From Glebionis coronaria (Eukaryota; Streptophyta; Magnoliopsida; Asterales; Asteraceae): a DNA stretch of 64,000 nucleotides. The position numbers were made by a program, and so were the translations under genes. This document shows positions 10,228-20,983 of this stretch, piece by piece; position 1 is the first letter of the stretch; each line of letters begins with the position of its first letter. Under the pieces are notes generated by a model. The model saw only the letters and a list, made by a program, of their open reading frames with translations, was not told the DNA's origin and did no database searches. The stretch covers positions 522,686,618 to 522,750,617 of the forward strand of contig CM046882.1 of the NCBI GenBank assembly GCA_025667525.1. The letters are read 5' to 3'.

Positions 10228-12790
10228 TTGTAACCCTAGAATCGAAACAGCTCTGATACCAATTGATACGAACCGGATCGATAGAAGAGATAAAAGGATA
10301 GGTAGATTATATTAATGGGATAACCCGACCCCCCAATGGCTTATATTAGTGAGATAAACCGACTCCCCAATTGATTAATAAAACCAATACTTCATTATCA
10401 TAAAACATAATCCAATAACAGCCCTAATATCCTTTATATATAATAGAAGGATAACTTGTTCAAGAAGAAAATATAATAAAAGATAAGTAAATAAACTAAT
10501 TATATAATTAATATTGCTGAGAACCGCAGGATCGTATCACACGACCCAATCCATTTTGACCCATCTTAAAAATGACAATTGTCGACCCAAACCTTTCTGA
10601 CCCGGTACCCAACCCAGCCATCGTGACACATTTGACTATATATCCAGACCTGCAAAGTGATACTACAATGACGAGGATATAAAGAGTACCTGAGATAATA
10701 TAACGACATGTTGTACCCCCTTCAAGCTCTCAACTTTAGATAGAAAACCTTCCTGCAAAGAAACATGTACCACACTCAACCTGCATAAATGCTCATATAA
10801 GTTTAAAGGTAAAAGAAAGAGCAGCTGGAATCTAGAAGAAGCCTACAGTGGGACAAATTATTGCACGAACACCTCTCAATGATTTCTTAAGAAATGCAGA
10901 ATCTTTCGGATCTCCGGTCATTGGCTTCAGTATAACCAGAATCTTACATTAGTTGAGGTAATAAAAAAGCAAATACAAGTTAAGATCGTAATTATACTAA
11001 CCTCAACATAAGTACCAAATGATTCCATTGCTGCTCGCTTGTCCTTCACAAGTGCTTTAACTTTAATTCTTTTAATTATTAATGACAATATAATCGTCTG
11101 CAGAAGTTCAAAAAACAACCAAGTAAGTTTGTCTCCGTTTAGTAGAATGACGAGATGCTGTTATTTTAATACTGATAAAACGCAGATACTTAACCATTTA
11201 CCCTGAAAATAGGACTATTTCGGTATCCAAATTACTCGGCATTGGAAAACAGATCTATCTAATAAAAAATAAAGATCCACGACAAGACAAACCTGACCAA
11301 TTTCATTATCACCATCAGTTACCAGAACTGCATCACGAGCTTCATTGTCATCTGAGTTCAGAAGTGACGCCAATATTTTAGTTAACAAGTGAAACAAAAT
11401 AAGTTAAAAAATTTATTACGTAGCCACAATATATCACCTAAAGATTCGTTAGTTTCCTCCAAAATGGATTCATCTTCTGCATTGAGACTAGGTGCCCCAT
11501 ACCATTTTCTCAACTTCGGCCCCCCTGCGCCATTCAAAAAACTGAGTCAAATATATATGCTTGGTTATACTTGTCAGCTTATATGCTAAAGTGCATGGTC
11601 TTGTGTGATCAACCTAACATCAACAAATGACACTAAATTTGAGGCATTTAGGCTTGGTTACTCCTTACACAACTAAGGAACATGGCGCGCAGTCCAAAAT
11701 AGCAAAAATGTAAGTACCTAGCGTAACGAATCATGTTTAGCCCAAGTGCAAGTATTAGTCCATAACAATTGCATAAGAAAGAGCTACATTGCACCCTTTT
11801 CTTCTTTATGAAACTTAAAAGACATAGCATATGCTGAATTAGTAAGCCATGTTTGGGATGAAAAATAAAAGTGACGCGGCGCGGCATGATAATACAAAAT
11901 ATAGTCTATTCTTTCTACTAAAAAGTTTTAAGATTTTGTTCCAAATTTTACATCAACATTCTAACATCTGTAGAACTAATTTTACATTCATATTCTAAGA
12001 AGCCTAAAAAATACACTTATGAAATATAAGTTATCAAATAAGCTCATAAGCTTAAAGAAAAGCCCCCTTTTATGTTTTTGGAGTTTAAATTCGACAAATA
12101 AAATGCTAGAAAAAAAAACCCATAATAACCCATATAAGCTTATGTTTGGGCTTACTAGCTTACATTGTTTCGGATAAGCCAATATTTTTAGAGTATCTTG
12201 AAACTTATGAGCTTATGTAACATTATCACGTCATGATAAACATATACAATAAAGGGGTGTTTCATGTTTGGTTTGGCTTATATAACGTAAGCTCATTTCG
12301 GCTTATATAACAGAAGCCCCAATTTTGTAACTTATTTGGAGACTTATGGGCTTATATAAGAGTCGTACCGTAAATTTTTCAAAATATCCGGCTATTTTTG
12401 TAATTTGCCCCTTAACGAACGAACTGATTAGTAATGTAGTTTCAAGATATTATCAAAGTTTTGCCCCTACCATAATTTTCTTGGCTCGGCCAATATTGGC
12501 TTATAAAACATAAGCCAAGATCACGTAAGCTCCTAAACCCAAAAACAAGCTTAAACAAGTGCCCCTTGGACCACTTTCTAACTCATTAATAAAATAGAAA
12601 CAAAATGCATGATAGTAGTACCTTCGATATAGTCAAGAATGACATCGAAAAAACCGGGTTTACCCTTTTTGGCAAAGCATATACTGGTGGTTCGGGTTTT
12701 AGTAGTGATGGAAGAAGAGAGTTTGAAATTGGTTAAGAAATGTTTGTGAAGTGATGGTGATATTGAAGATGAAGGTAGAACACCTGCCAT
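7849..12790 (-). CDS. Plastid NAD(P)-binding Rossmann-fold protein (atypical SDR / NmrA-like)
   Basis: Eight exons, in transcript order: 12790-12622, 11524-11438, 11351-11293, 11097-11002, 10924-10847, 10752-10690, 8270-8097, 8013-7849. All junctions are GT-AG, the frame is continuous and the product is 296 residues. Residues 1-40 are rich in Ser/Thr and basic residues with almost no acidic ones, like a chloroplast transit peptide. A short conserved block (GGPKLRKWYGAP) precedes the Rossmann strand at 93-105, where the glycine loop is degenerate (TDGDNEIG). Later blocks (VVILSQLSVYKG, then IPHTIVRTG) match atypical short-chain dehydrogenases that bind NAD(P) without a proven enzyme activity. 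It resembles the uncharacterised Arabidopsis protein I recall as At1g72640; this was not searched. The sixth intron is expanded to 2.4 kb by transposons but the coding frame is intact. Confidence 0.9.
8338..8480 (+). mobile_element. Probable tRNA-derived SINE in intron 6
   Basis: An exact RNA polymerase III box A (TAGCCAAGCGG, 8349-8359) is followed about 40 bp later by a box-B-like GAGTTCCAGTC (8401-8411), then a short unrelated body and a small A-run at about 8472-8478. That is the layout of a plant tRNA-derived SINE. No clear target duplication was found, and the tRNA-like head does not fold into a full cloverleaf by eye. Confidence 0.45.
8742..9017 (-). repeat. 3' LTR of gag-only element
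   Basis: 276 bp. It differs from the 5' LTR at a single position near 8961. Its first three bases on the minus strand (TGA) form the stop codon of the gag ORF. Confidence 0.92.
9015..10082 (-). CDS. Gypsy-type Gag protein of TR-GAG element
   Basis: 355 codons. Residues 10-75 match the retrotransposon gag (capsid) domain of Ty3/gypsy elements: an FEGGDVFGWIYRMERYF block, then LEGQALSW and the SWEDFKRRILNRF block. Residues 85-135 are a charged, probably helical segment. The rest is low-complexity and acidic with no zinc knuckle, protease or RT. The frame runs through the polypurine tract, which encodes the last residues before the tyrosine, and stops on the first codon of the 3' LTR. The final segment looks like an out-of-frame relic of a gypsy pol C-terminus joined to gag (inference). 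It may package its own RNA while borrowing enzymes from a gypsy partner. Confidence 0.85.
   Translation of the reverse strand: MRSFGRDLKMSNFEGGDVFGWIYRMERYFHIERIEAKDQLTAAELCLEGQALSWLCWSDCRIPFRSWEDFKRRILNRFEQSREGSSYEQYSAIRSYQENKRREEWNQMIKEKIEEDKWREACIQKIEEMKNLIQSLRNPISPPVTTNVPAKPIQNTLRFEENSGQSYTSGEEVKEELKEEMKDNIVKGVHVIDSDVADGYGRENPPQTDVLFQNLDSKHIGVLELANSQDHRNPNWAGDVPSHGKRKQQMGGQIFDAELEKLTAGIDLRVFEGRHSDLVRVEERRTWNPGITYHQSRRYLKIGAELINSVFQHFECLVDWLAKRVVQTRVWDPGIRGASFLSNTLRTRCFWGREY
10183..10225 (-). repeat. 43-base homopolymer (A-run in the element's leader)
   Basis: An uninterrupted T43 on the plus strand, hence A43 on the element's RNA, between the primer site and the gag start. The exact length is at risk from sequencing slippage. 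Confidence 0.9.
10250..10261 (-). other. Primer binding site of gag-only element
   Basis: The reverse complement reads TGGTATCAGAGC, two bases from the end of the 5' LTR. This is the initiator tRNA-Met type and fixes the element's orientation. Confidence 0.9.
10264..10539 (-). repeat. 5' LTR of gag-only element
   Basis: 276 bp, one mismatch to the other LTR, bounded by the CACGA target duplication. Confidence 0.92.
11525..12621 (-). other. Intron 1 of NAD(P)-binding protein gene, rich in short AGCTTAT-type repeats
   Basis: A 1.1-kb intron. From about 12000 to 12560 it holds many short copies of GCTTAT and its reverse complement, suggesting a worn MITE. I could not define ends. Confidence 0.5.
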
Positions 12791-12846
12791 TGATAATTAA
12801 AATTTAAGAAGATGAGTAGCTTGTTTCAGCCATTCGTTTTATTTTT

Positions 12847-12858
12847 CTTTTATATCCC
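12847..12858 (-). promoter_or_regulatory. Probable TATA box of NAD(P)-binding protein gene
   Basis: GGGATATAAAAG on the minus strand lies about 60 bp upstream of the start codon at 12790, leaving room for a leader of about 30 bases. Confidence 0.5.
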
Positions 12859-13040
12859 GCGAGATTGTGTCATTGGTCCGCTTGGCATTTACAATCGGGG
12901 ATGTGGCATACGTATAATAGGAGCTTTGTACGTGCAATCCATTGTATTAATTGCCACCTATTCATACGTTCAACTATTAAGTGGGCCAAAGTCAATTTCT
13001 TAAACTTGATAAACTTTTGCTTAATATTTAAATACACATA

Positions 13041-14872
13041 GAAAAAATTTCATGTTTGCTCCCTATTATTTACACCAAACATCAAGTTTGGTCCCTATCT
13101 CAAATTAAATCTGCAGATCGTCCCTATCGTTTACATTTTGGATCAAGAATAGTCCCTATCTTGGATGGGAGTTAATTTTGGTCGTTAAGTGGTATGAGGG
13201 AAGAGGTAATTTGGTCATTTACTCTTTTTTTTTTTCCTTTTCATTACACACAAAAATAACCTACGTCACAAAAAAAAAACAGATCCAAAGATATCTCTCT
13301 CTCTCAAGTCTCTCTCTCTCTCAAATCAAAACCCAGATCTGTTAAAAAAAACAACACCACTGAATCAAACATCATAACGACCGATTCATACCATTAAGAA
13401 CCATTTATAACACTTCCTTATTAAGAACCATTACAACCAAAAGACAGAAAACCATTACAACCAAGAAGAAAATTACACAGCCTAGAGATGGTATTTGTCT
13501 ATATGATAAAACAAATTAAAAGCAACAGGTACCGAACTGGTAACAAGAGCAGGTACCAGACAGCCTTTGCTGTAAACTTAATGCGACTCTGGTGGATCTG
13601 GCGGAGTAGGGAGTGCTGATGTTTCGACCATTAGAGGACGATCTGCGGTTTAAGGATACTGAGGTTTAAGGAGACCTGATGACATTCAGGTTCTTGTTGA
13701 GCCATATGTTTTCAGGTTTAGTGAACCACACAATACCGCATACACTGAATACCCCTTACGTCTGAACAACCCAACTCCACTTCATCAGTTTCGTTTCACC
13801 CATCGACTAATTCTTTTAATCAGTTCTTCGTAAACACGGCCTGAAGAAACCATTTACACCCACTGAAGCTTGACAACTGAATAATCTATACATTATTCTC
13901 GCATTCACTGATATTTAATCAGTGATTCAAAAAAAAATCAGTGTCAATCTTGGTTTCAGTGACACACGTTTTTCACTAAAACCACCACCTCCTCAAATCA
14001 CCAAATCCCCAACCTGATGTGCATTCACTGAAATTTTGTTATCAGCTCAATTCTAGCACTTCAGTACCGACCACCGCTATCGTATCCGAACTTTCTCAAA
14101 GCTACCACACTTTTCTTCCACATTCAGCAAGACTGATTATTTACTAATCAGTATGACCTCCCAAAACATTTACCTACCCACTTTTTAGTTTTTCTTTAAA
14201 ACTGAACAACAAACAGTTTTCATGTCGATATTATTTTTTTAAGACATAAAAAATAGTTTTCTTGTGAATCTATGATTTGTGTGATAATAACGGTGTAGAT
14301 TTTGGGTTTTGGTTGAAGGAAAGATGTGATTTCATTTTTTTTGTTTTTATCGAGTGAATCTGGGTTTTGTGATTTTCGATGTGAAAACTAGGTATGTATT
14401 TGAGTCGTGGTTTTTTTATAGGGAATAGATCATAGGTAGTAAATCTTGCGTTTTAGATGGTGATTGTGAGTGTTTTGTAGATCCGGGATCTGGTGATGGG
14501 ATTGGATTCGATCATGTTCTTGGTGGTGTTTTTGTATTTGTGCTTTCTAGGATTCGATGGAGGGTTGTTTTGTATGTGTGGTTATGATGATGGATAACAT
14601 ATACATGGGTGGGTGTAAACACGAAAGTTGGGTTTGATGAATATAATGGCTAGGCGGTGTAAACAAGAAAGTTGGTGTGGATAAGAATAAGTAAAACCCC
14701 AAAATACCCCTCTACTTATACGACTTAACGAGCAAAACTAACTCCCACTCAAGATAGAGACCATTTTTGATCCAAAGTGTAAACGAAAGGGACGATCTGC
14801 GGACTTAGTTTGAGATAGGGACCATACTTGATGTTTGGTGTAAACGATAGGGACCAAACATGAAATTTTTTC
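13041..14872. mobile_element. Mutator-like non-autonomous element with long TIRs
   Basis: The two ends are inverted repeats of roughly 150-180 bp (13041 to about 13210, and about 14700 to 14872), each starting GAAAAAATTTCATG. Flanks match over 9 bp with one mismatch (ATACACATA at 13032-13040, ATACATATA at 14873-14881), as expected for a Mutator-type duplication. The interior has a CT microsatellite near 13295-13325 and no transposase frame that I can see. Some GC-richer interior stretches (13560-14110, 14450-14580) could be captured host sequence but carry no recognised protein motif. It lies about 250 bp upstream of the NAD(P)-binding protein gene. Confidence 0.85.
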
Positions 14873-14893
14873 ATACATATATATTCGAATACA

Positions 14894-15283
14894 GAGTAAG
14901 GATCCACTAAGAAGAAACTTAAAATAAGAAGTGGTGAGAAGAAACTAAAACCACACATTTGAGATGCAACGACTTGCATTAGATGCATTTATATTCATGT
15001 AGATGCCCCATCTTGAGTTTCGGAAGTTAATTTGATGTGTAGATAGTGCAAATTGATTTTCATGATTTTAGCACGTGCAGATGAAAAAAATATAGGTAAA
15101 TCATAGAATGCATCTAATATATGTGTATGCATCTAATTAAAAGCTATACAACACGTTATGATGCATTATAATGCATCTAAGATTATAAAGATACATCTAA
15201 TTTAAGTGGATGCATCTCGAATATGCGGTTATAGTTTCTTCTTATACTTCTTATTTTAAGGTTTCTTCTCATTTGATCTTAAC
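14894..15283. mobile_element. MITE family G, copy 1
   Basis: A 390-bp unit with imperfect terminal inverted repeats of about 37 bp (left GAGTAAGGATC, right end its near complement). The interior repeats the motif GATGCATCTAA on both strands. A direct repeat of up to 12 bp (TATTCGAATACA) flanks it at 14882-14893 and 15284-15295. A second copy is at 27595-27987. It landed within about 25 bp of the end of the Mutator-like element. Confidence 0.8.
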
Positions 15284-15295
15284 TATTCGAATACA

Positions 15296-17022
15296 TATAT
15301 CACCATGCTTTGTTGCTGTAATATATCACCACGCATCTGCATTGTTGTTGTAATGATGTTATTAGAAAACAGCTTTTCAATGATACTAGCATGGTACTCG
15401 TGCAATGCAACGACGAGTAATAAGTGACTATTTTTTAGCAATCGATTTAACGTTAAAATGTAAAAAAATTGAATTAAAATAAATAAATCAATAAAAATGA
15501 AAAAAAATGAAATAAATTGTAAATATATCAAAAATGGATGTTGAATTAAAGAGAACTAAATTTTTAAAAATATGATGAAATTAGATTATGAAAAAAATAA
15601 ATGAGTTAAAAGATATTTCAATTTAAAAATAAAAATGATTTTTAAAAAGTTGTTAGAAAATTTTGTTACAAAAGAAATTGATAGTCAAGATTTAAAGTTA
15701 GTTTGGATTAAAAAAGATCTAATGGTTAAGTTATTAATTTTGTTTATGTCGTTTATCTTAATTTTTGGTTTGGAGTTAGAAGGTGTATATACATCATTTA
15801 TATATAATATAGATATATATAAAAGTATAGATATAGATATAATAGAGAGTTATAAAGTTCATCCATCATTTTTTAAAATAGTTTTTTTCTAACACTTTGT
15901 AAACATATTTACAGTTTTATACGGTTGAATACTTGTATGCATAACAAATATATCTTTTTTATAAAATAACTTTATTAGTTTATCAAAATTAAATTATTAG
16001 AAAAAGTTTAATGATGTGAAAATTTATTGAATCATGTTGAGTTCAATGTTATTTTAGAGATTTTGTAAGAAAGTTGATACGTTGATGTGACGATGACGTG
16101 AAAATGTATTAAACTTTGTATTACACTATGGGTTAGAGATGCCCTCGGATGACCCACTTTGGGATTAAGGGTCCGTTTGGTTTGATCGTGGGTTTAAATT
16201 TAGGTTTGGGTTTGGATTTAATATGTGTTTTTGATTTGATGTAAGAGAGATTATTTAAAATATTTTAAATAAATAAATTATATTATTTTATTAAAATAAA
16301 AATAAAATATATTAAAACAGTATTGAATTGCAGATAGTGTATACACTGTGTAGTGGGATGGACTCATCAAATTTTGTAAACCTAATTTTTTCATCTTTGA
16401 TGTCAGTGAACATCATACCATATTATATTCTTTAATAATTGAACCAAGCAAAATAAATAACTCCTAAAATCATCTTTGGCTTTCAATACCAGGCAACCAA
16501 ACACGCCATAAACTGGAGAAATTTTAAATTTTCTCACTTAAAACATAAAAATTCTATATTTTTTTAAATGAGAAAAGTGAATATAAAGTTGTCATGCATC
16601 TAATCTTATATACAAAATTATGATAAATTTCATTGTCTTAACAACAAAAACGTAAAATTCACCTCATTTGTATCATGTGATTCACAATATTAACGTTTTT
16701 CTATTATTTTATCACAACATCAATAAATTTAGATTTACATTAAAACATGTATTTTTCTACATCATATTTTTTAGTGTTTTTATCAAGTAGTCAATTAGTT
16801 TTAATTCAACTGTATTTTGCTTTAATCCATCTGTAAAAAATGTATTACTATGCATATATTAGTTTCACTACTCAAACTTTGAAAAAAAATAATAATAAAA
16901 AAAAATTTGTTAGTGATTTTGAATGATTTCGCATGTAAGCTTAGCCCCATATTCACTTCTCTCAATATGCATCAAAATTATAATCATTATGCATTATTTG
17001 AATTGAGTAAAAATAATATTTA
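15296..17022. other. AT-rich intergenic DNA with a possible MITE
   Basis: No gene is supported. At 16168-16507 the ends resemble Tourist or hAT-type MITE termini (GTTTGGTT on the left and its complement on the right), but no clean duplication was found, so this is only a possibility. The 85-codon frame at 15635-15892 is AT-rich and has no known motif. Confidence 0.4.
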
Positions 17023-18271
17023 GAGTTAACTGCTTTTTGGTCCTCGTGGTTTGGTGCAGTTTTCACTTTTGGTCCAAAAATTCAAATAGTTTCGATTTTG
17101 ACCAAAAAAGTATACTATTTATCCACTTTTGGTCCAAATCCATGTTGACTTTTAGATTGACCAGTTAAATTGTATAAAATGACTCAAATACCCTTACTTT
17201 CAAGTTATGAAGTACTAAGCTGCCCTTTCTTGCATTATTTTTAATGGTATTATTATTTATAAATAAAAACAACTATTTTTTTAATATTTTTAATAAAAAA
17301 CACTTTTTATTTATTTATTATAATTAATAATATTAAGACAAAAATAATCATTTTAAACCACATCCATTATATATCTAAAGATCTAGTCAAAATGCTAATA
17401 AAAACCGAAAAAGATATAAATCATACGAATCACACTGAAAACATAAATCTTTAACACTGATTTTTTTCTTCCCAAATCTAATAAATCTTTAACAATGATT
17501 TTTTTCTTCCGAAATCTAATAAATCTTTAACAACAATTTCTTTTTCCCATATCTTTATGACAAATCTTTCTTACTGATTGAATCTAAAAAACCTTATTTT
17601 TTTATTCTTTTACTTTATAAGCATGCAATTACCAACTTTATGATTTTTTTAAACCTTTTCTTGTTATTGTTAGTTTGATAAGAAAATATTTTATAACATC
17701 TTGAACATGTTGGTATTTGTGTTTCTGGAGGTTGTATGGTGTTTCGTGCCATTTTAGATCTCGTAGTTGAGGAGTGGGTTGTGGATGGGAGTGTTGAGGG
17801 TGTTGGGGAAACTGTGGATCACGATAACGGTGCTCTGGCGACACGCGGAGGTGATGATGGGTGTGGTAAGTGTTAGGTGGATGCGGATGAGGGATGTTAG
17901 AATGTGGGTATTGTGCTTAGTGAGTGTTTGGTGGTGGTGGTCGTCGTCACAGGTGTGGCTAGTAGAAGTGGCTGGAGGTGATTGTATTTAGGGTTTTTTT
18001 AGAGAGAGAGAGATAGATAGATAGAGAGAGAGATATGAAAGAGGAGTATGTTAGATATAAAAAATAAAAAATAAAATACTGATAAAAGAAAAAAGGATGG
18101 TGTGAATTTTCTGATGTGATAGTGAAAAGACGAAGATGTCCTCGGTGTTTATAAAATTGGACCAAAAGTGGATAAATAGTATATTTTTTGGTCAAAATCC
18201 TAACTATTTGATTTTTTGGACCAAAAGTGAAAACTGCACCAAACCACGAGGACCAAAAAAGCAGTTAACTC
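17023..18271. mobile_element. Second Mutator-like element with about 120-bp TIRs
   Basis: Inverted ends of about 120 bp begin GAGTTAACTGC and include the widespread plant string TTTTGGTCCTCGTGGTTTGG. Flanks are TAATATTTA (17014-17022) and TAATACTTA (18272-18280), a 9-bp duplication with one mismatch. The interior has a G-rich block at 17760-17980 that differs in composition from its AT-rich surroundings and may be captured. A GA/GATA microsatellite lies at 18001-18037. No transposase was found. Confidence 0.85.
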
Positions 18272-19029
18272 TAATACTTACATTTGATCTACATTTGATA
18301 AGGGTATCATTATCTCGTCTTCACCTCTCTCATACATCGTTTTAGACGGTATTGAGACTCATAACCCGTGAAAGACGATATCGGTGTTACCTTACCTTAC
18401 CTTATATTGGGTAAATATAAAATTAGCTTAGTTCTTATATTCTAGGTTGAAAAGTCCCAATAGTAAAGTAAATATCAGAGAAACGGAACACAAACTATTT
18501 CAAAAATCACCATAGGCGGATGAATAATCAGCGTCAAGTGGGGACTAAGCATCCGAATTTTCATTAATTCGCTTTATTAATCGGTTTGATCAAAAATTGA
18601 TCAGCATACCAATTAATCAAGAAACAATATGCCAAAATCGAGCATATATTGGCAACTCTAGTACATATATAATTCAATCAAATCAAGCATAAATCAGTTA
18701 AATCAGATAAAAATTGGCTAACTCGTGCATATACTTTCAAATATTATAATAATATATATAAAAATTCCAATCCGATTAATCGTTAGTTCGTAGTCGACCA
18801 TCCAGCTAGCGTCTAGCAATTTTTGCAACCTTAAAAACTGAATAAACCTATAATAGGCAAATTCAACTATTGAAAATCTTGCGTCGTAAGTAAGCTTTTC
18901 CTTTTACGTCGTAAACATGAACATGCTTTACAAATGCTTATTCTTAAGCTATTGGGCGTAAGGATAAACATATTTTAACATCGTAAAAAACTAACGTAAA
19001 AATAAGTAGAAATTGGCTTTTACGACCTT
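18272..19029. other. AT-rich intergenic DNA
   Basis: No gene or clear element end is seen. Near 18890-19020 short copies of TTTACGTCGTAAA-like words recur on both strands. Confidence 0.4.
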
Positions 19030-19216
19030 TACGCCTTAAAGAAGCCAATTCATGTTTCTTGATTTTATTTCCCTTGCCTCTCTCCAAGTGTTCCATGTAC
19101 TCCTCAACTAGCTCATCGATCTTTTCCTCATCATTTATCCCTACTTTAGAAGAACTTGTTCTCGAGTTCTCATCTTCAACTTCGTCATGGCAGAAATATT
19201 GGAAGTCTTTGAAATA
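19030..19216 (-). pseudogene. Possible orphan exon, unknown acidic protein
   Basis: Reading leftwards from 19216, directly after an AG acceptor, about 62 codons stay open with biased, protein-like composition (for example FQYFCHDEVEDEN, then EEKIDELVEEYMEHLERG). The acidic-basic pattern suggests a helical region. There is no start codon. Donor-like GT sites occur near 19030 and the frame ends at 18944. I do not recognise the protein. It may be one exon of a gene broken by the neighbouring Harbinger element. Confidence 0.4.
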
Positions 19217-19261
19217 CTAATGGTATTAGGTAGGTCTACTTTGTAACCCGATAATGCTTTA

Positions 19262-20980
19262 GGTTACTCACAACAGCGACCTTGTGCAACCTCTATATTT
19301 TTGTCACGTCGGTTTTCTCTCTCCTGCGACCTACATGCGACCTAGTCATCACAACAAGGCGACCTAGTTCATTTTTTTATTTAATAAATAAAACATTACA
19401 TTAAATAAAAAATATTACATTAAATAAAATAAAAACATTACATTAAATAAAAAACATTACATTAAATAAAAAACGTTACAATTAATTGCGGTTAGCCCGA
19501 ATATGTTCTAATAGATCGGCTTTTAGGTGTAGATGAGTTTGTTGGTCGATTATCTGTTGAATAATTGTCAGTGATTCTTCGTGTGTTTTTGCCAGATCGT
19601 GATCATCATGTTGTTCTTCGGGTTGAAATGTGGGTGATATCGCCGCCCCGTTGTGTTGAATTATCATATTGTCTAATATGATGCATGTGTATATTACGTC
19701 CCCATAGTCTATGTTTTGACATTCCTCGGGCTAGGTTTTTAATCAGCGTCCATTTCATTTTCAATGCACCAAATGCTCGTTTCACATTTTTTCTTGCTGC
19801 TCCGTGCTTCGTTTTATGCATTATCCATTTATCATCATTCGTTCCTGGATTTTTATAGACTTAATAAGAACCGACCATTTTGGATATATCTCGTCAGTAA
19901 GATAATATCCCCACGGATAATAAACGTTGTTAGCAACAAACCCCAGATCTGGTGCTTTCCCTGATTTAAGATCATTGAAAAGAGGGGATTGACGTAAAAA
20001 ATCTACGTAGTTATTCATCCCGGCTACCACCAAAGAACGCATGTCAAACCCATAAGTCTTGAGAGGCGACCGCTTCCAATAGAATGAAAGGAGTTGACCC
20101 ATGATCACGTCTACAAAATTAAGCTTTGTAAGCAACGGGACAATTTTTCCACGGCCAATCTATACTTCCTATCATCCCAAGAAACCCATGATTTTCCTCG
20201 TGACGAGCATAGAGTTATCTATGTTGATAAATCTCGGCTTTTCGCAAGTACTCTTTACAATATAATTCCATGATGGCCTTACAAAAGTTTCGAAGACATT
20301 CACGGGCTGTTGACGTACCCATTTGCAAATAATCTTCAAGAGCATCAAGAACAGCTCCTTACGCTATTTGACGAATAACGGAAGTGCAATTTAACAATGG
20401 CGTAGGACAATCTCGACCCATACAATCAACTGAGTTTCGCAAATAAGGATAGTTATTGGTGATGTCGCGAACAATTTGTAGGAATAGTTCTTGATCCATT
20501 CGAAACCTTGTACCGGAATGTCTCCTCATCATACTGCGGCCCATTAATAAAATAAGTCGTCACTAGACGAATATGCGCACCCTCGTAATCTCTATTTATT
20601 AGGCTCGTATTCAAGGGTTTGATGCTTCGTAAGCCGTTTCACAAGCTTGCGTAAATACCGCAAGCTCAGTCGTAACTTAATCCTCGTCGTCGAAAGAGTT
20701 GGCAAAAAATAAGTCATAAGAGATTGTAATTTAGAGAATTGTTAGTTTAATGTGTGTTAAAGATGGTTGTATAATGGAGATTTTATAAGAACAAAAGAGT
20801 TAAATTTAAAAAAATGTAACGGTCAAAAACATTTAAACAGTTTACTTTTTCACATTTTCCAACTGGGTCGAGGTTTGGACCGAGTTTTGTCGATCGACCG
20901 ATTCGAATAAGTCGCTGCAACACAGTCGATCGAGCTCGAAAACGGCCGACCAATTTCAAAACCCCCTGTTACGACTAGCC
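19262..20980 (-). mobile_element. PIF/Harbinger element, dead
   Basis: About 1.72 kb bounded by 15-bp imperfect inverted repeats (GGTTACTCACAACAG and its partner ending GACTAGCC, 11 of 15 matching). The flanking triplet TTA at 19259-19261 and 20981-20983 is the usual Harbinger duplication. It contains a broken DDE transposase on the minus strand. The second, MYB/SANT-like ORF typical of autonomous PIF elements was not seen. Confidence 0.8.
19482..20544 (-). pseudogene. Harbinger DDE transposase (ALP1-like) pseudogene
   Basis: Homology runs in pieces through several frames. The N-terminal part (20544-20359) has FRMDQELFLQIVRDITNN. The middle (20135-19821) contains SPLFNDLKSGKAPDLGFVAN and YYLTDEIYPKWSVL. 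The C-terminal part (19821-19606) has KNVKRAFGALKMKWTLI, like the last catalytic-acid region of plant Harbinger nucleases. Frameshifts and lost segments separate the pieces, and the centre carrying the first acidic residue is damaged. It cannot give an active enzyme. Confidence 0.8.
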
Positions 20981-20983
20981 TTA

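Larger units (their letters stand above)
8742..10539 (-). mobile_element. Gag-only LTR retrotransposon (TR-GAG type) inside an intron
   Basis: Two 276-bp LTRs (8742-9017 and 10264-10539), each starting TGATACGA and ending TCGTATCA, differ at one base. A perfect 5-bp duplication CACGA lies at 8737-8741 and 10540-10544. The primer site is next to the right LTR on the minus strand, so the element reads leftwards. Its only ORF is a gypsy-type gag, with no pol. Non-autonomous plant elements of this layout are known as TR-GAG. It lies in intron 6 of the NAD(P)-binding protein gene, in the same orientation as that gene. Confidence 0.93.

Noticed and set aside
16168..16507. A firm hAT or Tourist MITE call
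   Set aside because: The ends share GTTTGGTT, but neither an 8-bp nor a TTA/TAA duplication can be placed with confidence.
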